Below are positions 8,309 through 17,405 of a stretch of 64,000 nucleotides of DNA, one piece after another. The position numbers and the translations under genes are program-made. The DNA is taken from assembly GCF_003025615.1 (NCBI RefSeq), contig NZ_PYMJ01000032.1:1-64000 (forward strand), in the 5' to 3' direction. The stretch comes from Photobacterium frigidiphilum. Its GTDB lineage: Bacteria > Pseudomonadota > Gammaproteobacteria > Enterobacterales > Vibrionaceae. The notes beneath the pieces are model-generated. The model was not told where the DNA came from, ran no database searches, and saw only the letters and a program-made list of their open reading frames with translations. Each line of letters begins with the position of its first letter. Positions within the stretch are counted from its first letter, which is position 1.

Positions 8309-8363
8309 ATGTTATTTGTAGACTTGCACGTTGTACTAAAGACAACTGAATTACTGTGGCCAA

Positions 8364-8403
8364 ACAAAAAGTCGATGGCTGTATTAGCGACCGACTTTTT
8401 GTG
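8364..8403 (-). terminator. Terminator of the YdcH-like gene
   Basis: ACAAAAAGTCG and CGACTTTTTGTG flank a 17-base loop. A-run and T-run on the two sides make a usable terminator on either strand, and it lies just after the YdcH-like stop. Confidence 0.6.
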
Positions 8404-8436
8404 TTTATTCATTACGGTACAGCGTAATAGATTCGC

Positions 8437-8679
8437 TTAATTGCCGGCAATTAAACGGAGATGCAATGCGTCTTTCAATTCAGCTCTATTGTGTTTCAGT
8501 TGGAGCATTGATCCATCACCGATGGGGGAGTCTTGTAATTCCAGTTCACGGATTTCTTTATCAAGCGCATTGTAATGTTTCGTGTCTTTTGCAAATGCGT
8601 CGTCTACGTTAATCAGTTTTGCGATTGTATCTTTATACTCGGGAAATTCTTTAAGAAGAGAATGATCTTCACCTAACAT
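8437..8679 (-). CDS. YdcH/DUF465-family small protein
   Basis: 80 residues from the ATG at 8679 (GAGG just upstream), beginning MLGEDHSLLKEFPEYKDTI. A TTG ten codons upstream is possible but less likely. FPEYKDTIAKL and the later LKHNRAELKDAL helix are the conserved parts of DUF465, a short coiled-coil/helical-hairpin family with no settled function. It is followed by a terminator and looks monocistronic. Confidence 0.8.
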   Translation of the reverse strand: MLGEDHSLLKEFPEYKDTIAKLINVDDAFAKDTKHYNALDKEIRELELQDSPIGDGSMLQLKHNRAELKDALHLRLIAGN

Positions 8680-8802
8680 AAATGCCTCGCGTTGGTCAGT
8701 GGTTAACAAATGGATGGATGAGTTTTTGGTAACAACTTATCTTCTATCTAACCATAGGTTAGCAATAAGTTAAAGCCTTGTTGAAATATCAAGATAGATT
8801 AC

Positions 8803-8838
8803 AAAAAGCCCAATAAACCGTGTTGTGATTTATTGGGC
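8803..8838 (-). terminator. Terminator of the VOC-family gene
   Basis: 10-bp perfect stem GCCCAATAAA / TTTATTGGGC, followed on the minus strand by TTTTTGT, downstream of the VOC gene stop. Confidence 0.8.
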
Positions 8839-8915
8839 ATAATTAGATTCGGCGTCTGTATAGCGTTTAGCTAGAAATCACCGCGATGGTCTTTTTTTGC
8901 TAACCGTATTTTTAT

Positions 8916-9296
8916 TTAGCTTACGCGATGAACAGCGCAAACTTTATTACCTGACGGGTCACGTAAATACGCTAGGTATAGCTGACCGATAGCACCTTCT
9001 CGTATTGCTGGTGGCTCTTCACATGTAGTACCGCCATTGGCGACTCCTGCTGCATGCCAAGCATCTGCAATTTCTGTACTTTCTGCTGAAAAACCGATAG
9101 TGCTACCATTACCATGGCATGCTGGTTCGCCATCAATTGGCTTACTTAGCGCGAATATGCCGCTTTTAGTGAAGTAAAAACAACGTCCTTTTTCGTCAAG
9201 AACGCCAGGCTCGTAGCCCATCGCACCTAAAATTGCATCATAAAATGTTTTTGATCGTTGAATGTCGTTTGCGCCAACCATGATATGACTAAACAT
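8916..9296 (-). CDS. VOC (glyoxalase/bleomycin-resistance) family protein
   Basis: 126 residues. MFSHIMVGANDIQRSKTFYD is the first beta-alpha unit of the vicinal-oxygen-chelate fold, and YLAYLRDPSGNKVCAVHR is the typical closing DPSGN motif. Candidate metal ligands are His4 and late acidic residues. Substrate unknown. AAGGAAAG precedes the ATG and a terminator follows. Confidence 0.85.
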   Translation of the reverse strand: MFSHIMVGANDIQRSKTFYDAILGAMGYEPGVLDEKGRCFYFTKSGIFALSKPIDGEPACHGNGSTIGFSAESTEIADAWHAAGVANGGTTCEEPPAIREGAIGQLYLAYLRDPSGNKVCAVHRVS

Positions 9297-9349
9297 TAAT
9301 ACTTTCCTTGTTTGAAATTTTAATAAAATATGATGTTGCTTGTGCTATC

Positions 9350-9423
9350 TATACCTAAGTTACCTCAAGATGCTCGTTTCAGCAAAAACTCTAAATCCTG
9401 CATCTTGAGGTGACTTGGGTATA
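9350..9423. repeat. Intergenic inverted repeat (ERIC-like), 24-base arms
   Basis: Left arm begins TATACCTAAGTTACC and ends TCAAGATGC; the right arm is its inverse with 2 mismatches in 24, separated by 26 bases. It lies in the divergent gap between the VOC gene and metC. Partial copies of the outer end occur at 2706 and 58711. It would form a long hairpin in RNA. Confidence 0.65.
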
Positions 9424-9508
9424 AAGTCCCCAATAGCTATTTAATTATGATAACTTGGGCTCATAGTAAAAATGAGCATTGTCTTTTAAAAGGAACTTTG
9501 GGTTTATC

Positions 9509-10696
9509 ATGGAAAAAAAAGCATTAGATACAACAATCATAACAGCGGGTCGCTCGAAAAAGTGGACCCAGCATCTAGTTAATCCACCTGTAAGCCGTGC
9601 ATCAACAATTGTATTTGATACCGTTGCTGAAATGAAACATGCCACTGCCAACCGTGCGAATAAAGAGCTCTTTTATGGACGCCGTGGTACGAATACGCAT
9701 TTTGCTTTTCAAGACGCAATGGTTGAACTAGAAGGCGGTGTTGGTTGTGCATTATATCCCTGTGGTACGGCTGCTATCTCAAATGCCATTTTATCGTTTG
9801 TGAAAACAGGCGATCATATCTTAATGGTTGATGGCACTTACGAGCCAACGCGTGATTTCTGTGACAAAATTTTAGATAAGATGGGCGTTGAAACAACCTA
9901 CTATGACCCGATGATCGGCGAAGGTATTCGCGATCTTATTCGCCCGAATACAACGGTTCTATTCTTAGAGTCTCCATGCTCTATCACGATGGAAGTGCAA
10001 GATGTGCCGTTACTCGCGAGCATTGCACATGAGCATGATATCGTCGTGATGTTGGATAATACGTGGGCATCACCAATTAATTTCCAGCCATTCGATCATG
10101 GCGTTGATATCTCGATTCAAGCGGCAACAAAATATATTGTGGGTCATTCTGATGTAATGTTAGGCACAGCAACAGCGAATGAACGCTGCTGGGATCAATT
10201 ACGTGAAGGTAGCTATTTGATGGGGCAGTGCACCTCGCCAGATGATGTTTATCTTGCTATGCGTGGGCTACGTACATTAGGTGTTCGTTTAAGGCAGCAC
10301 GAAAAAAACAGCATCAAAGTTGCTCAATGGTTATCTGAGCGCGAAGAAGTGGATCATGTTCGCCATCCTGCTTTTGAAAGCTGTGAAGGTCATGAAATTT
10401 ACAAGCGTGATTTCAAAGGGTGTAACGGTTTATTCTCTTTGGTACTGAAGCGCGGTAATACTGCAGCGTTAACGGCGTTATTAGACGGCATGGAACACTT
10501 CAGCATGGGCTATTCATGGGGTGGTTTTGAAAGCCTAATATTAGCGAATGAAAATGTTAACTCTATACGTACAGCGAAAAAGAAAGAATTTGTTGGGCCA
10601 ATGCTGCGTTTACACGTGGGCTTAGAAGATGTTGATGATTTGATTCGAGATCTTGAAAAAGGTTTTGAACGTTTTAATGCTGTGCTTGAGCAATAA
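9509..10696 (+). CDS. metC: Cystathionine beta-lyase
   Basis: 395 residues, the same length as E. coli MetC. This PLP enzyme cleaves cystathionine to homocysteine, pyruvate and ammonia in methionine synthesis, in the cytoplasm. FYGRRGTNTHFAFQDAM, YPCGTAAISNAIL and ATKYIVGHSDVMLG are visible; Lys208 in TKY is the PLP-binding lysine. ATG at 9509 is preferred over a TTG at 9479 because MEKKALDTTIITAGR matches the family start. No MET box is evident upstream. Confidence 0.93.
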   Translation: MEKKALDTTIITAGRSKKWTQHLVNPPVSRASTIVFDTVAEMKHATANRANKELFYGRRGTNTHFAFQDAMVELEGGVGCALYPCGTAAISNAILSFVKTGDHILMVDGTYEPTRDFCDKILDKMGVETTYYDPMIGEGIRDLIRPNTTVLFLESPCSITMEVQDVPLLASIAHEHDIVVMLDNTWASPINFQPFDHGVDISIQAATKYIVGHSDVMLGTATANERCWDQLREGSYLMGQCTSPDDVYLAMRGLRTLGVRLRQHEKNSIKVAQWLSEREEVDHVRHPAFESCEGHEIYKRDFKGCNGLFSLVLKRGNTAALTALLDGMEHFSMGYSWGGFESLILANENVNSIRTAKKKEFVGPMLRLHVGLEDVDDLIRDLEKGFERFNAVLEQ

Positions 10697-10744
10697 CAGC
10701 GGTTTATAGTTGTAAGTAAATAAGTAAGCTAGTCGAAAATTAAT

Positions 10745-10782
10745 AATGAAGGCATAGTAACGAAAGTCATTATGTCTTCATT
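10745..10782. terminator. Hairpin between metC and pgaD
   Basis: AATGAAGGCATA and TATGTCTTCATT pair (one G-T) around a 14-base loop, followed by TTACC. It is a plausible shared terminator for the convergent metC and pga transcripts; the T-run is short. Confidence 0.45.
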
Positions 10783-10807
10783 TACCTATATTCTTAGTTA
10801 TAACTCA

Positions 10808-11371
10808 TTAAGACGATCTTTCTTCATACTCTGGGTTCTTTTTTTCTACGATGTGACTGTGAACATTATGGGTAAGATCATACGTTTTTTCTTCGTCGTT
10901 TCCAGATAACATAGAAACAGGCTCTGGGCTTTTACCCTTTTGCAAATTCAGGCTTATACTCCGCATATATTTTTTGGCAATAATGGATTTAGCATTTATT
11001 GTGAGTTGTTTATTGTGTTCCCATAACTTATCCCATTGCCAAATAAGTACATGATATCTAACCCAAAGGTGATACGTAATCATAATGACACAAAAAAGAG
11101 TCACAAATATAATTGCACAGTTTTCTAAACTTATTGAGTGAATGAAATCTAAACCGTTAGTGGGATTATAGTTCGTCTTTATAAAGGGCTGAAATATTAA
11201 GAAGAACCATCCTCCCCAAGTGACGATAGCAATAGCGGTATCTCTTAGATGATGTTGCCATGTTTTTTTACAGGCTTTGCAGATAATAAGCCCTCTAATA
11301 TCATCATGATTTTTCTGCTGATGTGAATGAATATATCTTGATTTTACCTTCGTTTTTGGGTTAATCATCAT
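10808..11371 (-). CDS. pgaD: PNAG synthesis subunit PgaD
   Basis: 187 residues with two transmembrane helices (about 43-63 and 85-105) and a hydrophilic C-terminus, as in PgaD, the inner-membrane partner that with PgaC forms the c-di-GMP-activated polymerase in E. coli. Its start overlaps the end of pgaC by 11 bases. The N-terminus carries an unusual basic, His/Cys-rich stretch (HSHQQKNHDDIRGLIICKAC). Identity rests mainly on position and topology, because PgaD is poorly conserved. Confidence 0.8.
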   Translation of the reverse strand: MMINPKTKVKSRYIHSHQQKNHDDIRGLIICKACKKTWQHHLRDTAIAIVTWGGWFFLIFQPFIKTNYNPTNGLDFIHSISLENCAIIFVTLFCVIMITYHLWVRYHVLIWQWDKLWEHNKQLTINAKSIIAKKYMRSISLNLQKGKSPEPVSMLSGNDEEKTYDLTHNVHSHIVEKKNPEYEERSS

Positions 11372-12623
11372 CTCTGAATACCTCTCCGCGATCAGGGCTT
11401 TCCCATATGGCTTTTTCTCCTTTTTTACGAATTAGTGCCTTGGGAACAGCGATAGTGACGGTGATAACATTCAGAAACCAATAGAACATAGGGTACCAAA
11501 TACACCATAAAAAATTTCGACGCAACATAACGTCATAATGACGATCTATCATCAGACTTACTGTAAATTGCATCAAACAAATTAATACCAGTACAAAGCC
11601 CGACCATTCAAATGTGACCAATTGATAAGTTGTTGGCTGTTCGCTGAGCGTAAAAAGCTGAATAAAGTAAGCAAGCATGAGGTAGGCAAGGCTATAACAC
11701 CAAAAGACACTCATTAGATATTCGAGCATTAATGGCCAAAGCTTGGTTTTTCCCTTTACGATGACGTTCATGCCTTGTTTAAAGAAAACCTCTGCGCCAC
11801 CTTGTGCCCAGCGTAGCCGTTGCATGTATAAGCCACGTAATGTTTCAGGCATTAACACCCAACAACGCGCTTGTGGCTCATAGCGAATTTGCCAGTCGTT
11901 TATTTGCAGTTTCCAGCTGACATCAATATCTTCAGTGATCATGTCTGTACTCCAGCCACCAATATCCATAATGGCTGATTTACGAAACGCACAAACCACG
12001 CCTGATACGGTATATATTGTGCCGTATATACGTTGTGCTCGTTTTATGAGGCCGATAATTGATGAAAACTCACCCGTTTGGATTTTTCCAATAATGGTTG
12101 TACGGGTACGGACCCTTGGATTACCCGTTACAGCACCAACTTTGGGGCTATCTTGAAAATGCTTCACCATCCATCGTAATGCATTCAAATCGAGTAGGGC
12201 ATCACCATCGATACACACCAAAATGTCACTGGTCGAATACTGAGTACCATTATTTAATGCTGCGGCTTTTCCTTGGTTCTTTTGATGAATAACAATGAGG
12301 CGAGGCTCATGTTCCGCGATGTTATTTAATCGCGTTGCAGTATCATCTTTACTGCCATCGTTAATGGCGATGATTTCAAAATTAGGGTAATTCTGTTTAA
12401 GTAAGTAATTGATCGTTTCATTGACGTTAGCGCCTTCGTTATAACAAGGCACCATAATAGAAACTTTCGGATATTCATCGAGTGGCAAGGGACCTTGTCG
12501 CGCAATTTTTAGCTGCGCCCGCTCCCAATGGAAATAGTAATAAATACCACCACCGATCCATACCAGTGCCATTACCGCTGGGTAAATGAAAATGAAAAGA
12601 TAGAAAAACGCTAGCCACTCCAT
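11361..12623 (-). CDS. pgaC: Poly-beta-1,6-N-acetylglucosamine synthase PgaC
   Basis: 420-residue GT2 family processive glycosyltransferase that polymerises UDP-GlcNAc into poly-N-acetylglucosamine at the inner membrane. An N-terminal helix is followed by the catalytic domain with VSIMVPCYNE, IDGD (138-141), TED (230-232) and QRLRW (268-272), and then several C-terminal membrane helices. All processive-synthase motifs are present. Its ATG overlaps the pgaB stop by one base (TAATG), so the two are translationally coupled. Confidence 0.95.
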   Translation of the reverse strand: MEWLAFFYLFIFIYPAVMALVWIGGGIYYYFHWERAQLKIARQGPLPLDEYPKVSIMVPCYNEGANVNETINYLLKQNYPNFEIIAINDGSKDDTATRLNNIAEHEPRLIVIHQKNQGKAAALNNGTQYSTSDILVCIDGDALLDLNALRWMVKHFQDSPKVGAVTGNPRVRTRTTIIGKIQTGEFSSIIGLIKRAQRIYGTIYTVSGVVCAFRKSAIMDIGGWSTDMITEDIDVSWKLQINDWQIRYEPQARCWVLMPETLRGLYMQRLRWAQGGAEVFFKQGMNVIVKGKTKLWPLMLEYLMSVFWCYSLAYLMLAYFIQLFTLSEQPTTYQLVTFEWSGFVLVLICLMQFTVSLMIDRHYDVMLRRNFLWCIWYPMFYWFLNVITVTIAVPKALIRKKGEKAIWESPDRGEVFRDDD

Positions 12624-14587
12624 TAGTATTCTCCAATGGTATTACGGTTTGAAAATACAGGGCGCAAGGTCTTTTGATCTGGCACGCCACGAATAAAATC
12701 ATCAGGGTAATAGCCGTAATTCTGAATACCTGCTTTGCTAATTATCTCCATTTGTCGTGAGAGCTCAGAGGCTGGAATATCCTTACCATTTTTCCAATTC
12801 TTGGCTTGTAGCTCAAAAATCAACTTATTACTCGGCACTGTTTTAAGTGCCATTTTTGCAATTTTTTCTAGCCATTCATCAGGTGATTTTGCCGATTCCA
12901 TATAAGGCATCGCCATCACAGCGGTATAGTCATAAGCGTTTGAAAAAGCAACCAAGTTTTGTGAAAACCATTCTTCACTTTTAGGGTTTATAACGGGTTG
13001 TGCATAGATGTTTCGGGCCAGTTTTAACTCAATGCCATCACCCGATAAATATTGGCGTGTACTGTTTGCCAACTCTAAGGTGAAATCAATTAAATATTGG
13101 GTTTTATATTTAGACCATGACGTCATTTTTTGAGGATTATTACGAATATTAGCGACAGATTTTCCCAGTCCCCATTTCTGATATTGTTTTAATGCTGCTG
13201 GTGTCGCATCTTCAAAATCAGTTAATAGTGCGTCGTCGTGGAATAAAAGCCCAGAGAACTTTCCATACGCACCCAAATCGGTATAGATCTCATTAATGGC
13301 CTTCCGATTTTGTGTCGAAAACGGAGAAAGGCGAAGGTATCGCTTAGGGTCTGGAGCGTTAAACCGACTATCTGTCACATAGTCATATTTATTCCCTAAA
13401 TTAAAGCCAAGTACAGGCATCCACGCATACACGGTCACCCCTGCACGGGTGCTAAGTTGCCACGAAACACGATTGAAAATATCGGCACGTACGGGTAAAT
13501 GTCGGTTTTGGAAATACAAGGCATCTGCTATACCATTACCATCGGGATCGGCAAAAGCTTGAAGGTAAACGGTGTCTATACCAAAGTTATAAATACGAGA
13601 AATTAACGTGTCCATATTCCGGTTCATAACGGCCGGGTTAGGGTCATAAACATAATCAAGATCGACATGCACAACCCGTTTAGGCCCTTCGTATTCTGGC
13701 TGACCCCGTACAATTTCATCAAGCCTTTCAAGCGTCATTTCTTGCTCAATTAAAAAGCGTTTTACGTTACGTCCCGAGTCACTCACATAGTTAACACCTT
13801 CATCGAGTGAGAAGGTATAAGGCATACCTACCTTTGCTGCTGTATTGATCGACTTTTGACTATATGCGCCGTATGGCCACACTAAAATACGGGGGGCTTT
13901 GACTAAATTAGACACCATCTGGCTACTACTTTGAGTCAAATCAGCATAAAGCCGTTTGTTGTATTGGTTTAATGTTTCGTAGCGCTTTTCGGTAGCATTA
14001 TACGCAGGGGTCGTTGCTGCGGGTTGCTCATTACCATACGGGTTCGCATTAATACCATAATGTGAATCAAAAGAATGAGAGGCAAACTCTACAATACCTG
14101 AACGCTCCATTTCTCGAATCTGATCCCAAGACAAAAATCGCTTTCGAGATATCATGGCCTTTCCATATTCAACCTTTTTGTGTTCATCTGGTACTAGCCA
14201 TTTACCCACTAAAGCAAAAATAGCAGGGTAATTATAAAGTTTTAATAATGGGTAAACTGTACTGTAAAAACTTTCGTAACCATCATCGAATGTGAGTAAG
14301 ATTGCTTTAGATGGCAATGAGCTACGACCTGCTTTTGCATCAATAATTTGCTGATAACTAACAGGGTTATAGCCTTCTTGTTTGAACCAATTGAAATGTT
14401 CAATTAAACGATCACGCGTAAGGGTATCTGGAAATATACGTAAATTTGGGGTTAACCCCACATCAATAAAATCGTGATAACACAGTACGACATAGGTGTT
14501 GTTTGCACGCTCATTATTAGTTGATGTTGCTGCCAACAATGGGAAGCAAATGAATAATGTTAGGGTTAGCCAAAATAATATCTTCAT
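12623..14587 (-). CDS. pgaB: PNAG N-deacetylase PgaB
   Basis: 654 residues (E. coli PgaB 672). The N-terminal polysaccharide deacetylase (NodB) domain shows TFDDGY at 99-104 and SHSFDSH with His171/His176 as metal ligands. The C-terminal glycoside-hydrolase-like domain has HVDLDYVYDP and LLFHDDALLTDFED. It partly deacetylates PNAG, which is needed for export. The signal sequence is clear, but no lipobox cysteine in an L-[AS]-[GA]-C context is visible, unlike the E. coli lipoprotein. Its ATG overlaps the pgaA stop (ATGA). Confidence 0.94.
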   Translation of the reverse strand: MKILFWLTLTLFICFPLLAATSTNNERANNTYVVLCYHDFIDVGLTPNLRIFPDTLTRDRLIEHFNWFKQEGYNPVSYQQIIDAKAGRSSLPSKAILLTFDDGYESFYSTVYPLLKLYNYPAIFALVGKWLVPDEHKKVEYGKAMISRKRFLSWDQIREMERSGIVEFASHSFDSHYGINANPYGNEQPAATTPAYNATEKRYETLNQYNKRLYADLTQSSSQMVSNLVKAPRILVWPYGAYSQKSINTAAKVGMPYTFSLDEGVNYVSDSGRNVKRFLIEQEMTLERLDEIVRGQPEYEGPKRVVHVDLDYVYDPNPAVMNRNMDTLISRIYNFGIDTVYLQAFADPDGNGIADALYFQNRHLPVRADIFNRVSWQLSTRAGVTVYAWMPVLGFNLGNKYDYVTDSRFNAPDPKRYLRLSPFSTQNRKAINEIYTDLGAYGKFSGLLFHDDALLTDFEDATPAALKQYQKWGLGKSVANIRNNPQKMTSWSKYKTQYLIDFTLELANSTRQYLSGDGIELKLARNIYAQPVINPKSEEWFSQNLVAFSNAYDYTAVMAMPYMESAKSPDEWLEKIAKMALKTVPSNKLIFELQAKNWKNGKDIPASELSRQMEIISKAGIQNYGYYPDDFIRGVPDQKTLRPVFSNRNTIGEY

Positions 14588-16995
14588 TGTGGGAACCTCA
14601 CATTAAAGTTGGCGAAGAGGTAAGTACCATATTCTCCCTCTCCGTCATAAACCCCTTTGCTTCGACCAATACCATAGCTAAAATCGATTTGTTTTTGCCA
14701 TATCCATTTTTGGGCGTAGCTCACATCCCAGTTGTAGTCAGATCCAAAATCCTCTTGCCAGTAACTGCCAATGCCTGTTTTCAGGTTTTGGTCAAAGCCC
14801 CAGCTATCGTTAATACGGTAATGATAATCTTGTGTGAGAATGAGTGAGCCAGAGTGGTCTGATTTGGGATTGAAGTAACTTGCTGTTTCAATTTCTTCAT
14901 TAAATGAAGCACCGTAAGAGGCAGATCCGCGAACAGTATAGCTATCTGTTCTATATAACTGACCTTCGATCCAAGTTAGATAGGTAAAGCGTTCGTTACC
15001 ATCAGTAAAGTCAGAGTACTTGCCAGATAACCCTAAATTAATTTCAGACTTTATGCGATAGATAAGGTAGGTGTCAAAATCATCCACATTTGCACCATCA
15101 AATAATGCGCGAAGTGGCGTATTATCGGAATTGTACTTATAGCTACCTGAAATAAACCATTGATCATTAATTAGATAATCAACGGTGGTCCAGAAATAGG
15201 CTTTATCATTTAAATGCCCGCCTACGCCTGTTTCAACTAGCAAAGTGACGGGTGATAAAGGAATTTCAGCCCCGATGCCACTATAGCGGGCGTACAGATT
15301 GTTTTCTTCAAATTCACCAAAACTCATCTGGTCGCGGAAAAAGAAATTATATCCACCTAAAACTCGCCCAGTGTATAGGTGTGTATCGTAAGTCCAATCT
15401 TTTGATGCTTGTACTAAAACGTTGCCATTACTGTCTGTTTCTCCTCGGCGGTATTCGCCTGTCCATGTTGGCGCTGCTGCTTTTTTAACGTAGTTGTTGA
15501 TGATGTATTGATCGCTAGCGGGGTACTGGCTGTTTAAATTATCGAGATTCTTTTGAAGCCCTCGCCAATCTTTGCGTTCAAGTTTTGCCATCAACTTGCC
15601 TCTGTCCGTTATACCTCTATCTTGAGGTGAAAGCAGTTGGCTGGCTTGTTCAAAATAACGTTCAGAAGCAAAGGTATTCCCTTTCCAGCGTTCAATGTCC
15701 CCTTTAATGGACAACAGATAAGGATTCCCCGGTGCATTGGTAAGCAATTTATCAATTGTTTCCGTTGCTTGGGGAAAATCTCCCCGCCATGCATAATGCA
15801 ACGCTTCTAATTGCATAAGGGTTTGGTATTCATCATTTACATTCTGTGTGCTACCAGTGAAATCCCATCGGTTTTTAGGAATATTAGGCTTTTCAGAGTC
15901 AATCAGCGCTTTGGCTTTGCCATACTGCTCAGTGTCCATATACGCGTAATATAACTTGATGGTAACTGGAAGGTTTTTAGGTTCTTTTTGATGAATAGCG
16001 TCAAAAATGGACTCAGCTTTGCTGGGTTGCATCGTTCCTAAATAATAATCACCAAGTGCTTCTTGAGCATAGCGCGGTAATGGCTGCTCTTTTTCTAGTT
16101 GTTCAGCGAGAGGGCTCGCTGTTTTATAGTCTTTTAATGTCACGAGGGCATAAAAGTAATCTAATGACGCGCTTTTATTAAGAGGGTGGTCTGCAGGTGC
16201 TTTATCAATAACTTGTTGCAATAAAGCAGAACTTCGTTTGATAGTCGGTACACTTTTGGCTTTGATACCATCACGCAGCAAGGTGCTTGCCTCATAATAG
16301 TCGAACCATAAGTTATCGGCAGATGTAAACCATTCAGGATGCTGGGTTAATAATGATTTTACCGCAGGCGATGCGCCTAGTTGAACGGCACTGGTATATA
16401 ATCCAACACCTGCCGTTTTATTATTGGGTTCGGCGGTTAGCCAACTTTGCCAAGCAAACATTTCACCAACGTGATCGTCTAGCGCCTGTGATACATAGAT
16501 CCAATTTTGATAAAAGTGTGCATCTAATGGAAATCGTTGACGATATTCTCGTAATCCTTCTTTAGCGCTCGCTAAATCGTTCGCTTCGGCACTTGATAAA
16601 GCTAATCCTAACCAAGCATCACGATTGTTAGGTGATCGTTGTGTTAGGTAGCGATAATATTTTGCTGAAGTTTGGTAATATCCTTCATTTCTGAACGCCT
16701 TTGCGACAATTTCAACCGACTCAGGGCTGAGCCCCCGCGGTTGGCACGACTGGCAAGCGTCAACAATCGCTTTCGAATTCTCTTGCCAAGATAAAATGGC
16801 AATCAGATCGTTAAGAACAAGAGGATCTTTTGTCTGATCATAAAGTGTTGTTAGCCCTCGTGCAGCAGACGATATATTCCCATTTTTTGCTTGCACAACA
16901 AAACCTTCTCTTTTCTCATCAATACTGCTTTTAGCACTTACAGCAGATGATAAGAGAAGGGCTAATGTGTATACCACAAAGGCTGCCATCTTCAT
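14584..16995 (-). CDS. pgaA: PNAG outer-membrane export porin PgaA
   Basis: 803 residues (E. coli 807). It has a signal peptide (about 1-21), a periplasmic TPR superhelix up to about residue 500 with repeats such as NNRDAWLGLALSSAEANDL, and a C-terminal beta barrel rich in aromatic-flanked strands that ends with FANFNVRFPQ. It exports PNAG through the outer membrane. AAGG sits 8 bases before the ATG. First gene of the pgaABCD operon; the promoter should lie in 16996-17405. Confidence 0.93.
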   Translation of the reverse strand: MKMAAFVVYTLALLLSSAVSAKSSIDEKREGFVVQAKNGNISSAARGLTTLYDQTKDPLVLNDLIAILSWQENSKAIVDACQSCQPRGLSPESVEIVAKAFRNEGYYQTSAKYYRYLTQRSPNNRDAWLGLALSSAEANDLASAKEGLREYRQRFPLDAHFYQNWIYVSQALDDHVGEMFAWQSWLTAEPNNKTAGVGLYTSAVQLGASPAVKSLLTQHPEWFTSADNLWFDYYEASTLLRDGIKAKSVPTIKRSSALLQQVIDKAPADHPLNKSASLDYFYALVTLKDYKTASPLAEQLEKEQPLPRYAQEALGDYYLGTMQPSKAESIFDAIHQKEPKNLPVTIKLYYAYMDTEQYGKAKALIDSEKPNIPKNRWDFTGSTQNVNDEYQTLMQLEALHYAWRGDFPQATETIDKLLTNAPGNPYLLSIKGDIERWKGNTFASERYFEQASQLLSPQDRGITDRGKLMAKLERKDWRGLQKNLDNLNSQYPASDQYIINNYVKKAAAPTWTGEYRRGETDSNGNVLVQASKDWTYDTHLYTGRVLGGYNFFFRDQMSFGEFEENNLYARYSGIGAEIPLSPVTLLVETGVGGHLNDKAYFWTTVDYLINDQWFISGSYKYNSDNTPLRALFDGANVDDFDTYLIYRIKSEINLGLSGKYSDFTDGNERFTYLTWIEGQLYRTDSYTVRGSASYGASFNEEIETASYFNPKSDHSGSLILTQDYHYRINDSWGFDQNLKTGIGSYWQEDFGSDYNWDVSYAQKWIWQKQIDFSYGIGRSKGVYDGEGEYGTYLFANFNVRFPQ

Positions 16996-17405
16996 TATTT
17001 AAACCTTAATTATTTTTACATTAGGTTTTTATATTGTTTTTATGTAACGCTGTTTTTTATATTTTAGTTTAAAGTGAGTGGGGTGAGTTTTATTAGCGGC
17101 TCTTAAGTGAGAATCAGATGATGAATAAATGTTTTTCTTTGTTTTTATAATGAAATTTGGATTTAACTTTTTGTTATTTAATGTTTTTTTATTCTGCTGT
17201 GTAGGGTGTTGTTATTTGGTTTTAATAATGTCTTATATTATTAAGTTTGTCTTATTTTTTATTTTTATTCTTATTGTTGATAGTGTGTCTTTATATTAAA
17301 CACGCACCTTTTAAGAGGTTAAGGTAATAAGGTTTTATTAGTGTAAGCTATACATCCATAAAGTCACCCTATATGTCGACAATTATACCATTTTCATACT
17401 TCTTA
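16996..17405 (-). promoter_or_regulatory. AT-rich pga promoter region
   Basis: 410 bases without a gene, very T/A-rich, between pgaA and a co-directional LysR gene. It must contain the pga promoter or leader if the LysR transcript ends before it. I see no strong terminator after the LysR gene and no clear regulator palindrome. Confidence 0.4.
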
